NCBI GenBank assembly: GCA_046734795.1
Contig: JBKPRX010000013.1
Span: 1 to 58,137 of the forward strand
Length of the DNA stretch: 58,137 bases
Origin: JBKPRX01 sp046734795
GTDB taxonomy: Bacteria > Actinomycetota > Thermoleophilia > Gaiellales > Gaiellaceae
Direction of reading: 5' to 3'
Below, piece after piece: positions 31,483 through 40,354 of the stretch. The translations under genes and the position numbers were made by a program. The notes below the pieces were generated by a model. It saw only the letters and a list, made by a program, of their open reading frames with translations, was not told the DNA's origin and did not search any database. Numbering within the stretch: position 1 is the first letter of the stretch; each line of letters begins with the position of its first letter.

Positions 31483-32972
31483 GCCAGGAGATCATCGAGG
31501 CCGTCCGCGAGATCGAGCGCGAGAAGGGCATCGAGTCAGGGACGTTGGTCGACGCGCTGGAGGATGCGCTCCTCGCCGCGTACAAGAAGATGCCCGGCGC
31601 TTCGCGCCACGCGACCGTCGAGCTCGACGACAACGGCGACTTTCGCGTGTATTCGATCGAGCTGCCCGGCGACATCGAGGAGCGGCTGATCGACGAGGCG
31701 CGCGAGCGCAAGCTCGAGGAGCTCGAGGCGCTCGAGGTCGAGACCGGCGAGCGCCAGCACACGCTCATCTCCGACGATGAGCTCGACATCGACTGGTCAG
31801 ATATTCCGGAAACGCAGATCGCGCGGGAGGACGTGACGCCGCATGACTTCGGACGCATCGCTGCGCAGACTGCGAAGCAGGTGATCCTCCAGCGGATCCG
31901 CGAAGCCGAGCGCGCGATGATGTACGACGAGTACATCGACCGGGTCGGCGAGGTCGTCACGGGGATCGTCCAGCAGGCCGGCGACCGCAACAACGTGCTC
32001 GTCGATCTCGGGAAGGTCGAGGCGCTGCTGCCACGATCGGAGCAGGTCGACGGCGAGCGATACGAGCAGGGCTCGCGCATCAAGGCCGTCATCACCGAAG
32101 TCCGCTCCGGCACGAAGGGTCCGCAAGTGATCCTGTCGCGGCGCGATTCGGAGCTCATCAAGACGCTGTTCGAGCTCGAGGTGCCGGAGATCGCCGACGG
32201 ACTCGTCGAGATCCGCGGCGTCGCACGCGAGCCGGGTTACCGCTCGAAGATCGCCGTCGAGTCGCACGCACAGGGCGTGGATCCGGTGGGCGCGTGCGTC
32301 GGCCCCCGCGGTTCGCGCGTCCGCATGGTCGTCTCGGAGCTGCGCGGCGAGAAGATCGACATCATCCCGTGGAACAACGAGCCGGCGCGCTTCGTCGCCA
32401 AGGCTCTGTCGCCGGCGCGTGTGCGCGAGGTGTACATCGACGACGAGACGCGTGACGCGACCGTCGTCGTCCCTGACGATCAGCTCGCCCTCGCGATCGG
32501 CAAAGAAGGACTGAACGCGCGCCTTGCCGCGCGGTTGACGGGCTGGAAGATCGACATCCAGTCGGATACTGAGTTCGCGCAGGCTGAAGCCGAAGCCGCG
32601 TTCGGCGGCACGAACAGCGAGGGCGAGGAGTTGTCGGGCCGCTGCGCCGCGATCCTCACGAACGGGAAGCGGTGCCCGAACGCTGCGCTGCCAGGTTCGC
32701 GCTTCTGCGGCGTCCCGGCGCATCAGGCCCTTGCGGGTACGGGCTCCGACCACGTCGGGGGTCCGCCGCCGGGCGATGCACAGGCGGAGCCGGAAGTCGA
32801 AGCGGAGGCCGTCGACGGCGCGTCGCCTGACTCGGCGCCGCCGGCGCTCGAGCCGGCCGGGTCGGATCCCGAGGAGCCGACCGTCGCTCCCACCGCTGAG
32901 ATCGCGCCGCCGGCGGAGGTCCCTGCCGGGATCCCCGTCGAGGCGTCCGAGGAGGAGACGGCCTCTGAGTGA
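31479..32972 (+). CDS. nusA: Transcription factor NusA with a Cys/His-containing C-terminal tail
   Basis: 497 residues. The N-terminal RNA-polymerase-binding domain (about 1-155), the S1 domain (about 156-225, GEVVTGIVQQAGDRNNVLVDLG), then KH1 and KH2 (about 230-375, GPRGSRVRM and AIGKEGLNARLA) are all present. After the KH domains comes an unusual motif with Cys389, Cys399, Cys410 and His415 (GRCAAILTNGKRCPNAALPG then SRFCGVPAH) and a Pro/Glu-rich acidic tail of about 75 residues. The motif looks like a small zinc-binding unit found in unrelated proteins. The ATG overlaps rimP by 4 bp. Confidence 0.94.
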   Translation: MSQEIIEAVREIEREKGIESGTLVDALEDALLAAYKKMPGASRHATVELDDNGDFRVYSIELPGDIEERLIDEARERKLEELEALEVETGERQHTLISDDELDIDWSDIPETQIAREDVTPHDFGRIAAQTAKQVILQRIREAERAMMYDEYIDRVGEVVTGIVQQAGDRNNVLVDLGKVEALLPRSEQVDGERYEQGSRIKAVITEVRSGTKGPQVILSRRDSELIKTLFELEVPEIADGLVEIRGVAREPGYRSKIAVESHAQGVDPVGACVGPRGSRVRMVVSELRGEKIDIIPWNNEPARFVAKALSPARVREVYIDDETRDATVVVPDDQLALAIGKEGLNARLAARLTGWKIDIQSDTEFAQAEAEAAFGGTNSEGEELSGRCAAILTNGKRCPNAALPGSRFCGVPAHQALAGTGSDHVGGPPPGDAQAEPEVEAEAVDGASPDSAPPALEPAGSDPEEPTVAPTAEIAPPAEVPAGIPVEASEEETASE

Positions 32973-33229
32973 GCGAGCCGGTTCGGCGCTGCGTCGGGTG
33001 CGGGCGGTGTGCACCGCAGCGCGAGCTCATTCGGTTCGTCGCCGTCGACGGCAGGCTCGTCGAGGGCGCGCGGGCGCCGGGGCGAGGTACCTATACGTGT
33101 CGGGCTCGCGAGTGCTTCGATCGCGCGGTCCGCTCGCGCGGCTTCCCGCGAGTGCTCCACACGGCTCTGACCATCGATCCAGCGCTGGCGCGCCTTTACA
33201 CTGGACTGCCTGATGGCGAACGGCGGTAG
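32969..33229 (+). CDS. ylxR: YlxR/RnpM (DUF448) RNA-binding protein
   Basis: 86 residues. The conserved R-R-C-V-G-C-G...R-E-L-I-R-F and G-R-G-T-Y-T-C core of DUF448 is present. The family binds RNA, and RnpM is reported to modulate RNase P. It sits in its universal place between nusA and infB, with a GTGA overlap to nusA and a 17-bp overlap into infB. Confidence 0.9.
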   Translation: MSEPVRRCVGCGRCAPQRELIRFVAVDGRLVEGARAPGRGTYTCRARECFDRAVRSRGFPRVLHTALTIDPALARLYTGLPDGERR

Positions 33230-35174
33230 CAGACGACCTCTCCGACCACGCGGCCCCGGCGGTGCCGGCGGCCGGCGTCGCCGTGTCGTCATCGACAACC
33301 AGGCTGCGCGTCCACGTCAGGACGGCCGCCAAGCGCGTGAGCGCACCGAGCCGCGTCCGAAGCAGCAGCCCGGGGCCCAGCCGACCGGTCCCGCGAGCGT
33401 CGAGTCGGGCGTCACCGTCCGCGACTTCTCGCAGGCGCTCGGCGTCTCGATGCCGGAGATCATCAAGATCCTCATGAATCTCGGCGTCCCAAAGACGGCG
33501 ACGCAATCGCTTTCGGACGAGGAGGTCGAGCTGATCGCCGCCGAACTCGGCCGCGAGGTGACCGTGAAGCACGTCGGGGAAGAGGACGACGAGCCCGAGG
33601 CCTTCGACGATCCGGAAGAGGTGCTTCAGCCCAGGCCGCCGGTCGTCACGATCATGGGTCACGTCGATCACGGCAAGACGACGTTGCTCGACGCGATTCG
33701 AGAAACCTCCGTCGTCGAGACGGAGGCAGGCGGAATCACGCAGCACATCGGCGCCTACCAGGCCGAGGTCAACGGTCGGAAGATCACGTTCCTCGACACG
33801 CCCGGCCACGAGGCGTTCACGGCGATGCGAGCACGCGGGGCGAAGGTGACGGACATCGCGGTCCTCGTCGTGGCTGCAGACGACGGCGTCATGCCGCAGA
33901 CGCGCGAGTCGATCTCGCACGCGCGCGCCGCCGAGGTTCCGATCGTCGTTGCGGTGAACAAGACGGATCTGCCGGACGCGAATCCCGATCGAGTGCTCGG
34001 CGAACTCGCGCAGGAAGGGCTTACGCCGGAAGAGTGGGGCGGCGACGTGCAGATCGCCCGCGTCTCGGCGAAGCAGAAAGAGAATCTCGACGACTTGCTC
34101 GAGCGCATCCTGCTCGTCGCAGACGCGGAGCTCGAGCTGTCCGCGAACCCGGACGCGGCCGCTTCCGGGCCGATCGTCGAGTCGCGTCTCGACATCGGCC
34201 GCGGCCCTGTCGCGACGATGCTCGTCCAGCGTGGCACGTTGCGCGACGGGGACGCGATCGTGGCCGGGGATGCAGCAGGGCGCGTGCGCGCGCTCTTCAA
34301 CTATCGCGGCGAGCGGCTGAAGGTCGCAAAGCCGGGCGAGCCGGTGGAGATTCTCGGTTTCGACAAGCCGCCGCCTGCCGGCGAGCTTGGACGTGTCGTC
34401 GACAACGAGCGTGAAGCGAAGCGCCTGGCGAACGTTCGCGGCGAACGCCTCCGGCGCGAGCAGCTGGCGCAACGCCGTTCCGGCGGCGTGTCTCTCGAGA
34501 CGCTCTTCGAGGCGATGCAGTCCGGTGAGGTCAAGGATCTGAACCTCGTCCTCAAGGGCGACGTCGTCGGCTCTGTCGAGGCTGCAGTGTCGGAGCTCGC
34601 AAAGATCCAGCACGCGGAGGTGCGCGTCAACGTCATCCACCAGGGCGTTGGCGGCATCACCGAGAACGACATCATGCTTGCGTCCGCGTCGCACGCGATG
34701 GTGGTTGGGTTCAACGTGCGACCGAATGCGGAAGCGAGGAGCCTCGCGGAGCGAGAAGGCGTCGAGATCCGCACGTATCGCGTGATCTACCAGCTCACCG
34801 AGGACATCGAGCAGGCGCTCGTGGGCATGCTTTCCGCGGTTCAGACCGAGGAGACGATCGGCGAAGCGGAGGTCCGGGAGACGTTCCGCGCTTCGCGTAT
34901 CGGCACGATCGCGGGTTGCATGGTGACGTCTGGCCTCGTGCGGCGAAACGCGCAGGTTCGGGTCGTGCGCGACGGTACGGTCATCTACGAGACGACGATC
35001 GACTCGCTCAAGCGGTTCCAAGACGACGCGCGCGAGGTGCAAGAGGGCTTCGAGTGCGGCATGCATCTCGCAAACTTCGACGACATCAAGGTCGGCGATG
35101 TGCTCGAGGTATACGAGACGCGCCAAGTCGAACGCACCTCACTCGACGAACCGCCCGCAGCCGGCGCGGCGTAG
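33213..35174 (+). CDS. infB: Translation initiation factor IF-2
   Basis: 653 residues. A short basic, Gly/Arg-rich N-terminus (about 1-65) precedes an IF2_N helix domain (VRDFSQALGVSMPEIIKILMNLG). The GTPase domain has G1 GHVDHGKT at 149-156, G3 DTPGHE and G4 NKTD. It is followed by EF-Tu-like domain II, the IF-2 domain 3 and C-terminal fMet-tRNA-binding domain. The N-terminal region is much shorter than the Gly/Pro/Arg-rich one of many actinobacteria (900-1000 residues in total). It delivers initiator tRNA to the 30S subunit. Confidence 0.96.
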   Translation: MANGGSRRPLRPRGPGGAGGRRRRVVIDNQAARPRQDGRQARERTEPRPKQQPGAQPTGPASVESGVTVRDFSQALGVSMPEIIKILMNLGVPKTATQSLSDEEVELIAAELGREVTVKHVGEEDDEPEAFDDPEEVLQPRPPVVTIMGHVDHGKTTLLDAIRETSVVETEAGGITQHIGAYQAEVNGRKITFLDTPGHEAFTAMRARGAKVTDIAVLVVAADDGVMPQTRESISHARAAEVPIVVAVNKTDLPDANPDRVLGELAQEGLTPEEWGGDVQIARVSAKQKENLDDLLERILLVADAELELSANPDAAASGPIVESRLDIGRGPVATMLVQRGTLRDGDAIVAGDAAGRVRALFNYRGERLKVAKPGEPVEILGFDKPPPAGELGRVVDNEREAKRLANVRGERLRREQLAQRRSGGVSLETLFEAMQSGEVKDLNLVLKGDVVGSVEAAVSELAKIQHAEVRVNVIHQGVGGITENDIMLASASHAMVVGFNVRPNAEARSLAEREGVEIRTYRVIYQLTEDIEQALVGMLSAVQTEETIGEAEVRETFRASRIGTIAGCMVTSGLVRRNAQVRVVRDGTVIYETTIDSLKRFQDDAREVQEGFECGMHLANFDDIKVGDVLEVYETRQVERTSLDEPPAAGAA

Positions 35175-35179
35175 CGCGC

Positions 35180-35223
35180 GGGTGAGATGAGCGCTCCCCC
35201 CACCCAGGGTGGGGCTCTTACCC
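35180..35223 (+). terminator. Bipartite hairpin after infB
   Basis: An outer stem pairs GGGTGAGA (35180-35187) with 35216-35223, including one G-T pair. An inner stem pairs CCCCACC (35198-35204) with GGTGGGG (35208-35214). There is no T-run. It probably ends or weakens transcription after infB. The remaining bases to 35364 hold no ORF that I recognise and have lower G+C, as expected for a promoter region. Confidence 0.55.
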
Positions 35224-35364
35224 GCCTCCCTCTGCGACCGACACTACCGAATCAAGTAGCACGCATCTGAGCCAACTTCGCGTCGGTTTTCGTGCATTCG
35301 CTCTCGAGTCGGCGTCTGCTGTCCAAAACCGGCCGACCCGTGCCGTCGTCTTGAATGTCTGCAG

Positions 35365-35664
35365 GTGAGCGCAGGTTACGTCGGCATCCTCACGATCGAT
35401 CTGCACTTCCCCGACGTCGGTTCGCTCAAAGGCAAGCGAAAGTACGTCAAGTCGGCGAAGGCGCAGCTCCAGCACCGCTTCGGCGCGTCGGTCGCGGAAG
35501 TCGACCATCACGACCTCTGGCAGCGCTCGCGACTCCTCGTCAGCTGCGTCGCGCGGGGCTACAGCGAGCTCCAGGCGCTCCTCGACGATGCGGAGCGGTA
35601 CGTTCGCGGCCAAGAATGGGACGTCGTTGCGATTGCGCGCACGATCGTTGATCCGGAGGACTGA
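35365..35664 (+). CDS. ylxP: DUF503 (YlxP) family protein
   Basis: 99 residues. The N-terminus YVGILTIDLHFPDVGSLKGKRKYVKSAKAQLQHRF is the family signature, and V-D-H-H-D-L-W-Q-R matches the usual 'd..d.wq.a'. The function is unknown, but it is almost always found between infB and rbfA, as here, suggesting a ribosome-related role. GTG start. A weak -10-like GAATGT (35353-35358) lies 6 nt before it. Confidence 0.9.
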   Translation: MSAGYVGILTIDLHFPDVGSLKGKRKYVKSAKAQLQHRFGASVAEVDHHDLWQRSRLLVSCVARGYSELQALLDDAERYVRGQEWDVVAIARTIVDPED

Positions 35665-35710
35665 GCCCTTCGGCTGACGGTCGGCAGGGACGCTGAGCTT
35701 CAATAGGCGC

Positions 35711-36058
35711 ATGCCGGAACGCATGCGACGCGTGAACGAGTCCGTCCAGCAAGTCCTCGCCGAGGCTGTCGGCACGCTGAAGGACCCGCGCATCGGCCTC
35801 GTCACGGTGACGGGTGTTCAGACGTCGCCCGACTTGCGGCATGCGACGGTTTTCATCAGCGTCCTCGGTTCGCAGCGCGTGCAACGCGCCACCCTCGACG
35901 GTCTGGAGGCTGCCCATGGAGAGCTACAAGCACGGCTTGCGCGCGAGCTACGAATGAAGCGGACCCCGCAATTGACGTTCCAGTACGATCCGTCGGTCGA
36001 GCGAGGCGTGCGGATGACTCAGCTCATCGACGAGCTCGCCCCCGACGACGAGTCGTAA
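35711..36058 (+). CDS. rbfA: Ribosome-binding factor A
   Basis: 115 residues with a type II KH fold: RMRRVNESVQQVLAEAV, then LKDPRIGLVTVTGVQTSPDLRHATVFISVLG, and RTPQLTFQYDPSVERG. It acts in late 30S maturation and cold adaptation. TTCAAT lies 6 nt before the ATG at 35711; the ATG at 35723 is an alternative start. The stop codon directly abuts the next ATG. Confidence 0.94.
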   Translation: MPERMRRVNESVQQVLAEAVGTLKDPRIGLVTVTGVQTSPDLRHATVFISVLGSQRVQRATLDGLEAAHGELQARLARELRMKRTPQLTFQYDPSVERGVRMTQLIDELAPDDES

Positions 36059-37084
36059 ATGGCCAACGCAGATCTCGAAGCTGTCGTCTCGGCGCTCCGT
36101 GACGGAGAGCGCTTCCTCGTCGCGACGCACGAGAACCCAGACGGCGACGCGCTCGGCTCGCTGCTCGCGACGACGCTCGCTCTCCGCCAGCTGGGCAAGG
36201 ACGTCGAGATGTTTCTGTTCGGGACGACGCCGCTGCCGCGCGAGTACGGATTCATGAATCTCGACGGGCTCCGGCGGGACCTACCGGACGACTTTGGCGA
36301 CCGCATCCTCGTCGCCGTCGACTGCGCGAAGGCCGACCGGCTGGGCCCGGATCCCGCGATCCTCGAGCGAGCGGGCTCCGTCGTCGACATTGACCATCAC
36401 CACGACAACACACGGTTCGGTGACGCCAATCTGATCGTCGCGAACGCTTCCTCCACCGGCGAGGTTCTGCGTGATGTCTTTCGCGAGCTCGGCGTCCAGC
36501 TGACGCCGGAGATCGCGGAGCCGTTGTACATCGCGCTCGTTACCGATACGGGTCGGTTCCAGTACACGAACACGACACCGAAGTCGCTGCGGCTCGCGGC
36601 AGAACTCGTCGAAGCAGGCGCTGACCTTCACCGTGTCTTCCGGGGCGTCTACGAATCCGTCGAGTTCGCAAAGCTGAAGCTCCTCGCACGGGCGCTCGAT
36701 CGCGCCGAGATCTACGAGGGTGGACGAGTTGTCGTCTCACACCTCGTGCGCAAAGACTTCACGGACGTCGGTGCAGCCGAGCCCTACTCCGAAGGGATCA
36801 TCGACTACCTCCGGGCGGTCGAAGGAGCAGAGCTCGTCGTCCTGATTCGCGAGCCTCCTCGGGACGACGGTCCGACGCGACGCGTGTCGTTGCGCGCAAG
36901 TCTCGACGAGCTCGACGTCTCGGCGATCGCGCGGAAGTCGTCGGGCGGCGGCCACCGACAGGCGGCTGGGTTCTCGAGTGAGGAGCCGGTCGAGGAGATC
37001 ACCGCGTTCGTCTTGCGCGAGTTCATCGCCCAGATGGGCGGCGCCGACCGCAAGGCGGGCGATTCGAGCTCCGCCGCCGCCTGA
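36059..37084 (+). CDS. nrnA: DHH/DHHA1 phosphoesterase, NrnA-like oligoribonuclease
   Basis: 341 residues. The DHH domain has THENPDGDALGS (about 24-35), LVAVDCA and VVDIDHHHDN. The C-terminal DHHA1 domain ends in K-S-S-G-G-G-H-R-Q-A-A-G-F. NrnA degrades nanoRNA and dephosphorylates pAp; in actinobacteria related proteins also hydrolyse cyclic dinucleotides. It is placed between rbfA and truB, as usual in Gram-positive genomes. The last 20 residues are Ser/Ala-rich and variable. Confidence 0.92.
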   Translation: MANADLEAVVSALRDGERFLVATHENPDGDALGSLLATTLALRQLGKDVEMFLFGTTPLPREYGFMNLDGLRRDLPDDFGDRILVAVDCAKADRLGPDPAILERAGSVVDIDHHHDNTRFGDANLIVANASSTGEVLRDVFRELGVQLTPEIAEPLYIALVTDTGRFQYTNTTPKSLRLAAELVEAGADLHRVFRGVYESVEFAKLKLLARALDRAEIYEGGRVVVSHLVRKDFTDVGAAEPYSEGIIDYLRAVEGAELVVLIREPPRDDGPTRRVSLRASLDELDVSAIARKSSGGGHRQAAGFSSEEPVEEITAFVLREFIAQMGGADRKAGDSSSAAA

Positions 37085-37095
37085 GGAGGGCCGGG

Positions 37096-37812
37096 ATGCC
37101 GCCTCGCGCGCTGACTCCGGCGGGGATCGTGCTCGTGGACAAGCCCTCCGGGCCGACTTCGTTCAGGCTCGTCGCCGAGCTCCGAAGACGAACGCGCGCG
37201 CGCACAGGACACGCCGGCACGCTGGACCCGTTCGCGAGCGGCCTCTTGGTGTTGTTGTCCGGCTGGGCAACTAAACTGGCACCGTGCTTTGTCGGGCTCG
37301 ACAAGCGGTACCTGACGGAGATCTCTCTCGACGCGCGGACGTCAACCGGCGACCTGGAGGGCGAGGTGATCGAGGATTCGCCGACCGTCGCCCGCGACGA
37401 GCTCGAGGCGCGGCTCGAGGACCTCCGCGGTGAGGTCGAGCTGCCGATCCCGGCCGTATCCGCGGTCAAGGTCGGCGGTGAGCGCGCTTACAAGTTGGCC
37501 CGGCGCGGCGTTGTCGTCGAGATGCCGCTGCGGCGCTCGCGAGTAGACGCGCTCGACGTCATCGCGTATACGGGCGAGGACTCAGCGGTGCAGACCGTCA
37601 CTCTCGATGCGCGCGTCGGTTCGGGCACATACATCCGCGCGATCGCGGACGCGCTCGGCGGGCACTGTAGGTCGCTCCGACGCTTGGAGGTCGGTCCCTT
37701 CCGCGTCGAGGAGGCAGATCCGGAACGGTTGATTGCTCCGGCGGAGGCGGCCGAGCGACTGCCGGCAGTGGCCCGCGACCAGGTGCCGGCGCGTCTTTGG
37801 GAGCGCGAATGA
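37096..37812 (+). CDS. truB: tRNA pseudouridine(55) synthase
   Basis: 238 residues. The catalytic Asp lies in GHAGTLDPFASGLL (about 38-51), with the K-R-Y...D-A-R-T-S-T-G-D motif and SGTYIRAIADALG following. It isomerises U55 in the T loop of tRNAs (the TTC arm seen in the tRNA at 10565). It is shorter than E. coli TruB, as the C-terminal PUA part is reduced. It overlaps ribF by 4 bp. Confidence 0.94.
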   Translation: MPPRALTPAGIVLVDKPSGPTSFRLVAELRRRTRARTGHAGTLDPFASGLLVLLSGWATKLAPCFVGLDKRYLTEISLDARTSTGDLEGEVIEDSPTVARDELEARLEDLRGEVELPIPAVSAVKVGGERAYKLARRGVVVEMPLRRSRVDALDVIAYTGEDSAVQTVTLDARVGSGTYIRAIADALGGHCRSLRRLEVGPFRVEEADPERLIAPAEAAERLPAVARDQVPARLWERE

Positions 37813-38678
37813 ACGTCGCGCGAGCGCCCAAGGACCTCGAGCGCGTGTCGCGCGCGGTAGCGATCGGGACGTTCGACGGCGTACACCGCGGACACAGGCG
37901 TGTCGTCGAGAGTGCGCTCGCAGACGGGCCGCGCCCGACTGTCGTCACCTTCGCCCCTCACCCTCGCACCATCCTCGGGAACCGTGTCGAGCTCCTTTCG
38001 ACGCTCGGCCGGAGATTGGAGCTCCTCGAGGCGCTCGGAGTCGAAGAGACACTCGTGGTCGAGTTCACGGTCGAGCTGGCCGCGCTGAGTGCAGAGGCGT
38101 TCGCCGACACCGTCCTCCGCGCCATCGGAACCGAATCAGTCTTTGCGGGTCCGTCGTTTCGCTTCGGTCATCGGGCAAGTGGTGACGTCGAGACCCTTCG
38201 GGAGCTCGGCTTCGCCGCACGAACGGTGGAACCGGTCGAGGGTGTTTCGTCGAGTGCCATCCGGCGCCTTCTTCGCGACGGCGACATCGGCGAAGCGGCC
38301 GCGATGTTGGGTCGTCCTCCAGAGCTCGAGGGTCGCGTCGTGCTCGGCGACCAGCGCGGTGGAACGCTCGGCTTTCCCACCGCGAACCTCGCGGTCGATC
38401 CCGATCTGCTCGTACCGGCTTACGGCATCTACGCGGGCGCGGTCGGGGATCGACGTGCGGCGATCTCGATCGGAACGAATCCGCACTATGGCGGCGAGGA
38501 GCGACGCGTCGAGGCGCACCTGCTCGACTTCGAAGGCGATCTCTACGGGAAGCGACTTGTCGTCGAGCTCTGGGAGCGGTTGCGGTCGGAGCGCGCGTTC
38601 GAGAGCGAAGCGGAGCTCGTGGCGGCGATCGCAGACGACGTCGCGCGGACCCGTGCTTCCACTCGGCCGGGTGGTTGA
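37809..38678 (+). CDS. ribF: Bifunctional riboflavin kinase / FAD synthetase
   Basis: 289 residues. The N-terminal FMN adenylyltransferase part has G-T-F-D-G-V-H-R-G-H (about 20-29) and 'VEGVSSSAIRRLLRDGD'. The C-terminal riboflavin kinase part has LGFPTANL and the Y-G-G-E-E-R-R-V-E-A-H-L-L-D-F signature. It makes FMN and then FAD from riboflavin. The ATG overlaps truB (ATGA). No FMN riboswitch is seen upstream. Confidence 0.94.
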   Translation: MNVARAPKDLERVSRAVAIGTFDGVHRGHRRVVESALADGPRPTVVTFAPHPRTILGNRVELLSTLGRRLELLEALGVEETLVVEFTVELAALSAEAFADTVLRAIGTESVFAGPSFRFGHRASGDVETLRELGFAARTVEPVEGVSSSAIRRLLRDGDIGEAAAMLGRPPELEGRVVLGDQRGGTLGFPTANLAVDPDLLVPAYGIYAGAVGDRRAAISIGTNPHYGGEERRVEAHLLDFEGDLYGKRLVVELWERLRSERAFESEAELVAAIADDVARTRASTRPGG

Positions 38679-38714
38679 GCGCAAGTTTTTCCGCGACTCG
38701 GCGTCTTCTCAATC

Positions 38715-38939
38715 GTGGCCGACGTCGCAAGTGCTTCGCAGTCGCTGGCGGTTCTCGAGACTGTCCGCTGCTTGGACTGCGGCGACGTCTACGCGAAACC
38801 GAGCATCGGCGGCACCGTGAGACAGAACCCCGGCTGCCCCCGATGCGGCTACGTCGGTTGGTTGCCGCTCAGCCTGCCAGGCGAACCGCGCCGCTCCGGC
38901 GCGAGTCTGCGGCTCCGCCCGTCGCCGTCAGTACGCTGA
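38715..38939 (+). CDS. Small zinc-ribbon protein
   Basis: 74 residues, GTG start. Two Cys knuckles, C-L-D-C (about 19-22) and C-P-R-C (about 41-44), form a rubredoxin-type zinc ribbon. The last 25 residues are basic and low-complexity. Its 3' end overlaps the 3' end of the opposite-strand gamma-glutamyltransferase gene by 71 bp. No Shine-Dalgarno or clear -10 was found, so the start is uncertain. The partner is unknown. Confidence 0.65.
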   Translation: MADVASASQSLAVLETVRCLDCGDVYAKPSIGGTVRQNPGCPRCGYVGWLPLSLPGEPRRSGASLRLRPSPSVR

Positions 38940-40254
38940 CGCCGCCGAAGTAGTGGTGTCGCGCGGGCCAGCGACGGACTGTTCGTCCGCGCCGCTCGAG
39001 TTCCGCAAGCGCGTCACCGTCGACCCCCGGCTCCGCATTGACGGCGTCAGGAGTCGGATGAAAACGTGGCGCCTCGACGGCAGCTTGGGGTTCGATGCCG
39101 CGTTCGACGATCGCTGTCGTGACGAGCAGAAGCGCTGTGCGGAGACGCGTGCCGCCTGCGGCGCCGATCGCGACCTCCAAGCCGGCCTCGCCGACGACGA
39201 GGGTCGGCGCCATCATGCTCGCCATTCGCGCGCCGGGCTCGAACCGAGCACCCCGAACGAGATCGGCTTCCCCGAGCATGCTGTTCAGGTGCAGATCGAG
39301 CTCGGGGACGAAGTCGCCGGAACCGAGGCCGAGGCTCGTCGTCAAAACACAGGCGTTCCCTTCGTCGTCGGCCACGGTCAGATTCGTCGTGTCGCCCGAG
39401 AGATTGGGACCCCGCAGCGCCTCCTCGAGCGCCAGCACTTGCTCCGTTGCATCGAGCCCCTCGAGGTTCGGGAGTCGCGGCACCGTCTCTTGCATCCCCG
39501 AAAGGCCACCGCGCGTCAGCAAGGCGCGTCCACGGTACGAAAGCGACAGCGGCTCATCCCAGCGCGGCTCGTACGTCTCGAGGTCCATGCGCGTCACGAT
39601 TCCGCCGCGCTCGGCCATGAGGTCGAGGACTGCGGCCGCAAGCGAGCCGCGGTAGAGGCTCGCGGCGCCCTCGTCGCCGAGCAGCTCGAGCGCCCGCACG
39701 AGTCCCGGTTGCCGGAGCTGGTCGCCCGCATGGAGCAGCGTGCCGCCTGGCGAGTAGATCCGTGCTCCTTCGTCCATGGTGAAGACGGGAGCGAGCATCG
39801 CGAGGCACTTCGCATGCGCAAGCGTCATCTCGACGCCCTCGCGCGCAAAGCGAAGCGCCGGCTCGACGAGACGCGACCACGGGAGGCGACCGTGCGCGCG
39901 CCACAGCGCATCGAGACCGGCGGGGACGGACGGAACTGCGAAGGATGCTGGGCCGATCGAGTAGTGCACGAGCTCGGCGCCGAACGGAACTGCTAGCTCG
40001 ACGAGCTCAGGTTTCGCTGCTGGCGCGCCGAGTCCCGGAACTGCGACGAAGAAGTCGAGATTCCGCGCCGTTTGCGACTTCGCGTCCCAATAGATCGCGA
40101 ACCCGCCGCCGAGCATGCCGGTCATGATCGTTTCCGCGACGCACGAGGCGAGCGACGCCGCTACGGCTGCATCCGCCGCGCTGCCGCCTGCTTCGAGGAT
40201 CTCGATGCCCGCTGCAGCCGTGGCCGGGTGACCGGCTGCGATCCCAGGGACCAT
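38869..40254 (-). CDS. Gamma-glutamyltransferase-family protein
   Basis: 461 residues, Ntn-hydrolase fold. The autocatalytic cleavage and nucleophile Thr lie in LSGDTTNLTVADDEGNACVL, followed by LGLGSGDF and an AAGGTRLRTALL segment near the C-terminus. It is shorter than typical GGT (about 550-580) and has no signal peptide, so it is probably cytoplasmic and may be a cephalosporin-acylase- or CapD-like relative. It stands on the minus strand inside an otherwise plus-strand RNA-metabolism block and may be an insertion between ribF and rpsO. The ATG start has only weak support. Confidence 0.82.
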   Translation of the reverse strand: MVPGIAAGHPATAAAGIEILEAGGSAADAAVAASLASCVAETIMTGMLGGGFAIYWDAKSQTARNLDFFVAVPGLGAPAAKPELVELAVPFGAELVHYSIGPASFAVPSVPAGLDALWRAHGRLPWSRLVEPALRFAREGVEMTLAHAKCLAMLAPVFTMDEGARIYSPGGTLLHAGDQLRQPGLVRALELLGDEGAASLYRGSLAAAVLDLMAERGGIVTRMDLETYEPRWDEPLSLSYRGRALLTRGGLSGMQETVPRLPNLEGLDATEQVLALEEALRGPNLSGDTTNLTVADDEGNACVLTTSLGLGSGDFVPELDLHLNSMLGEADLVRGARFEPGARMASMMAPTLVVGEAGLEVAIGAAGGTRLRTALLLVTTAIVERGIEPQAAVEAPRFHPTPDAVNAEPGVDGDALAELERRGRTVRRWPARHHYFGGVSVLTATGGAADSRRSGAVRLAG

Positions 40255-40265
40255 GGGCGGGTTGC

Positions 40266-40271
40266 TACCCT
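40266..40271 (+). promoter_or_regulatory. Candidate -10 of rpsO
   Basis: TACCCT would give an rpsO leader of about 75-80 nt. Without a good -35 this is tentative. It lies back to back with the ggt start. Confidence 0.3.
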
Positions 40272-40354
40272 ACCCGGCGACCGGAGCCTCGGCCGCAGGC
40301 GTTTCTTCCTTGCGCGGCGTGCTGGGATCCCGGAGACCATCGCGAGGAGGCTGG

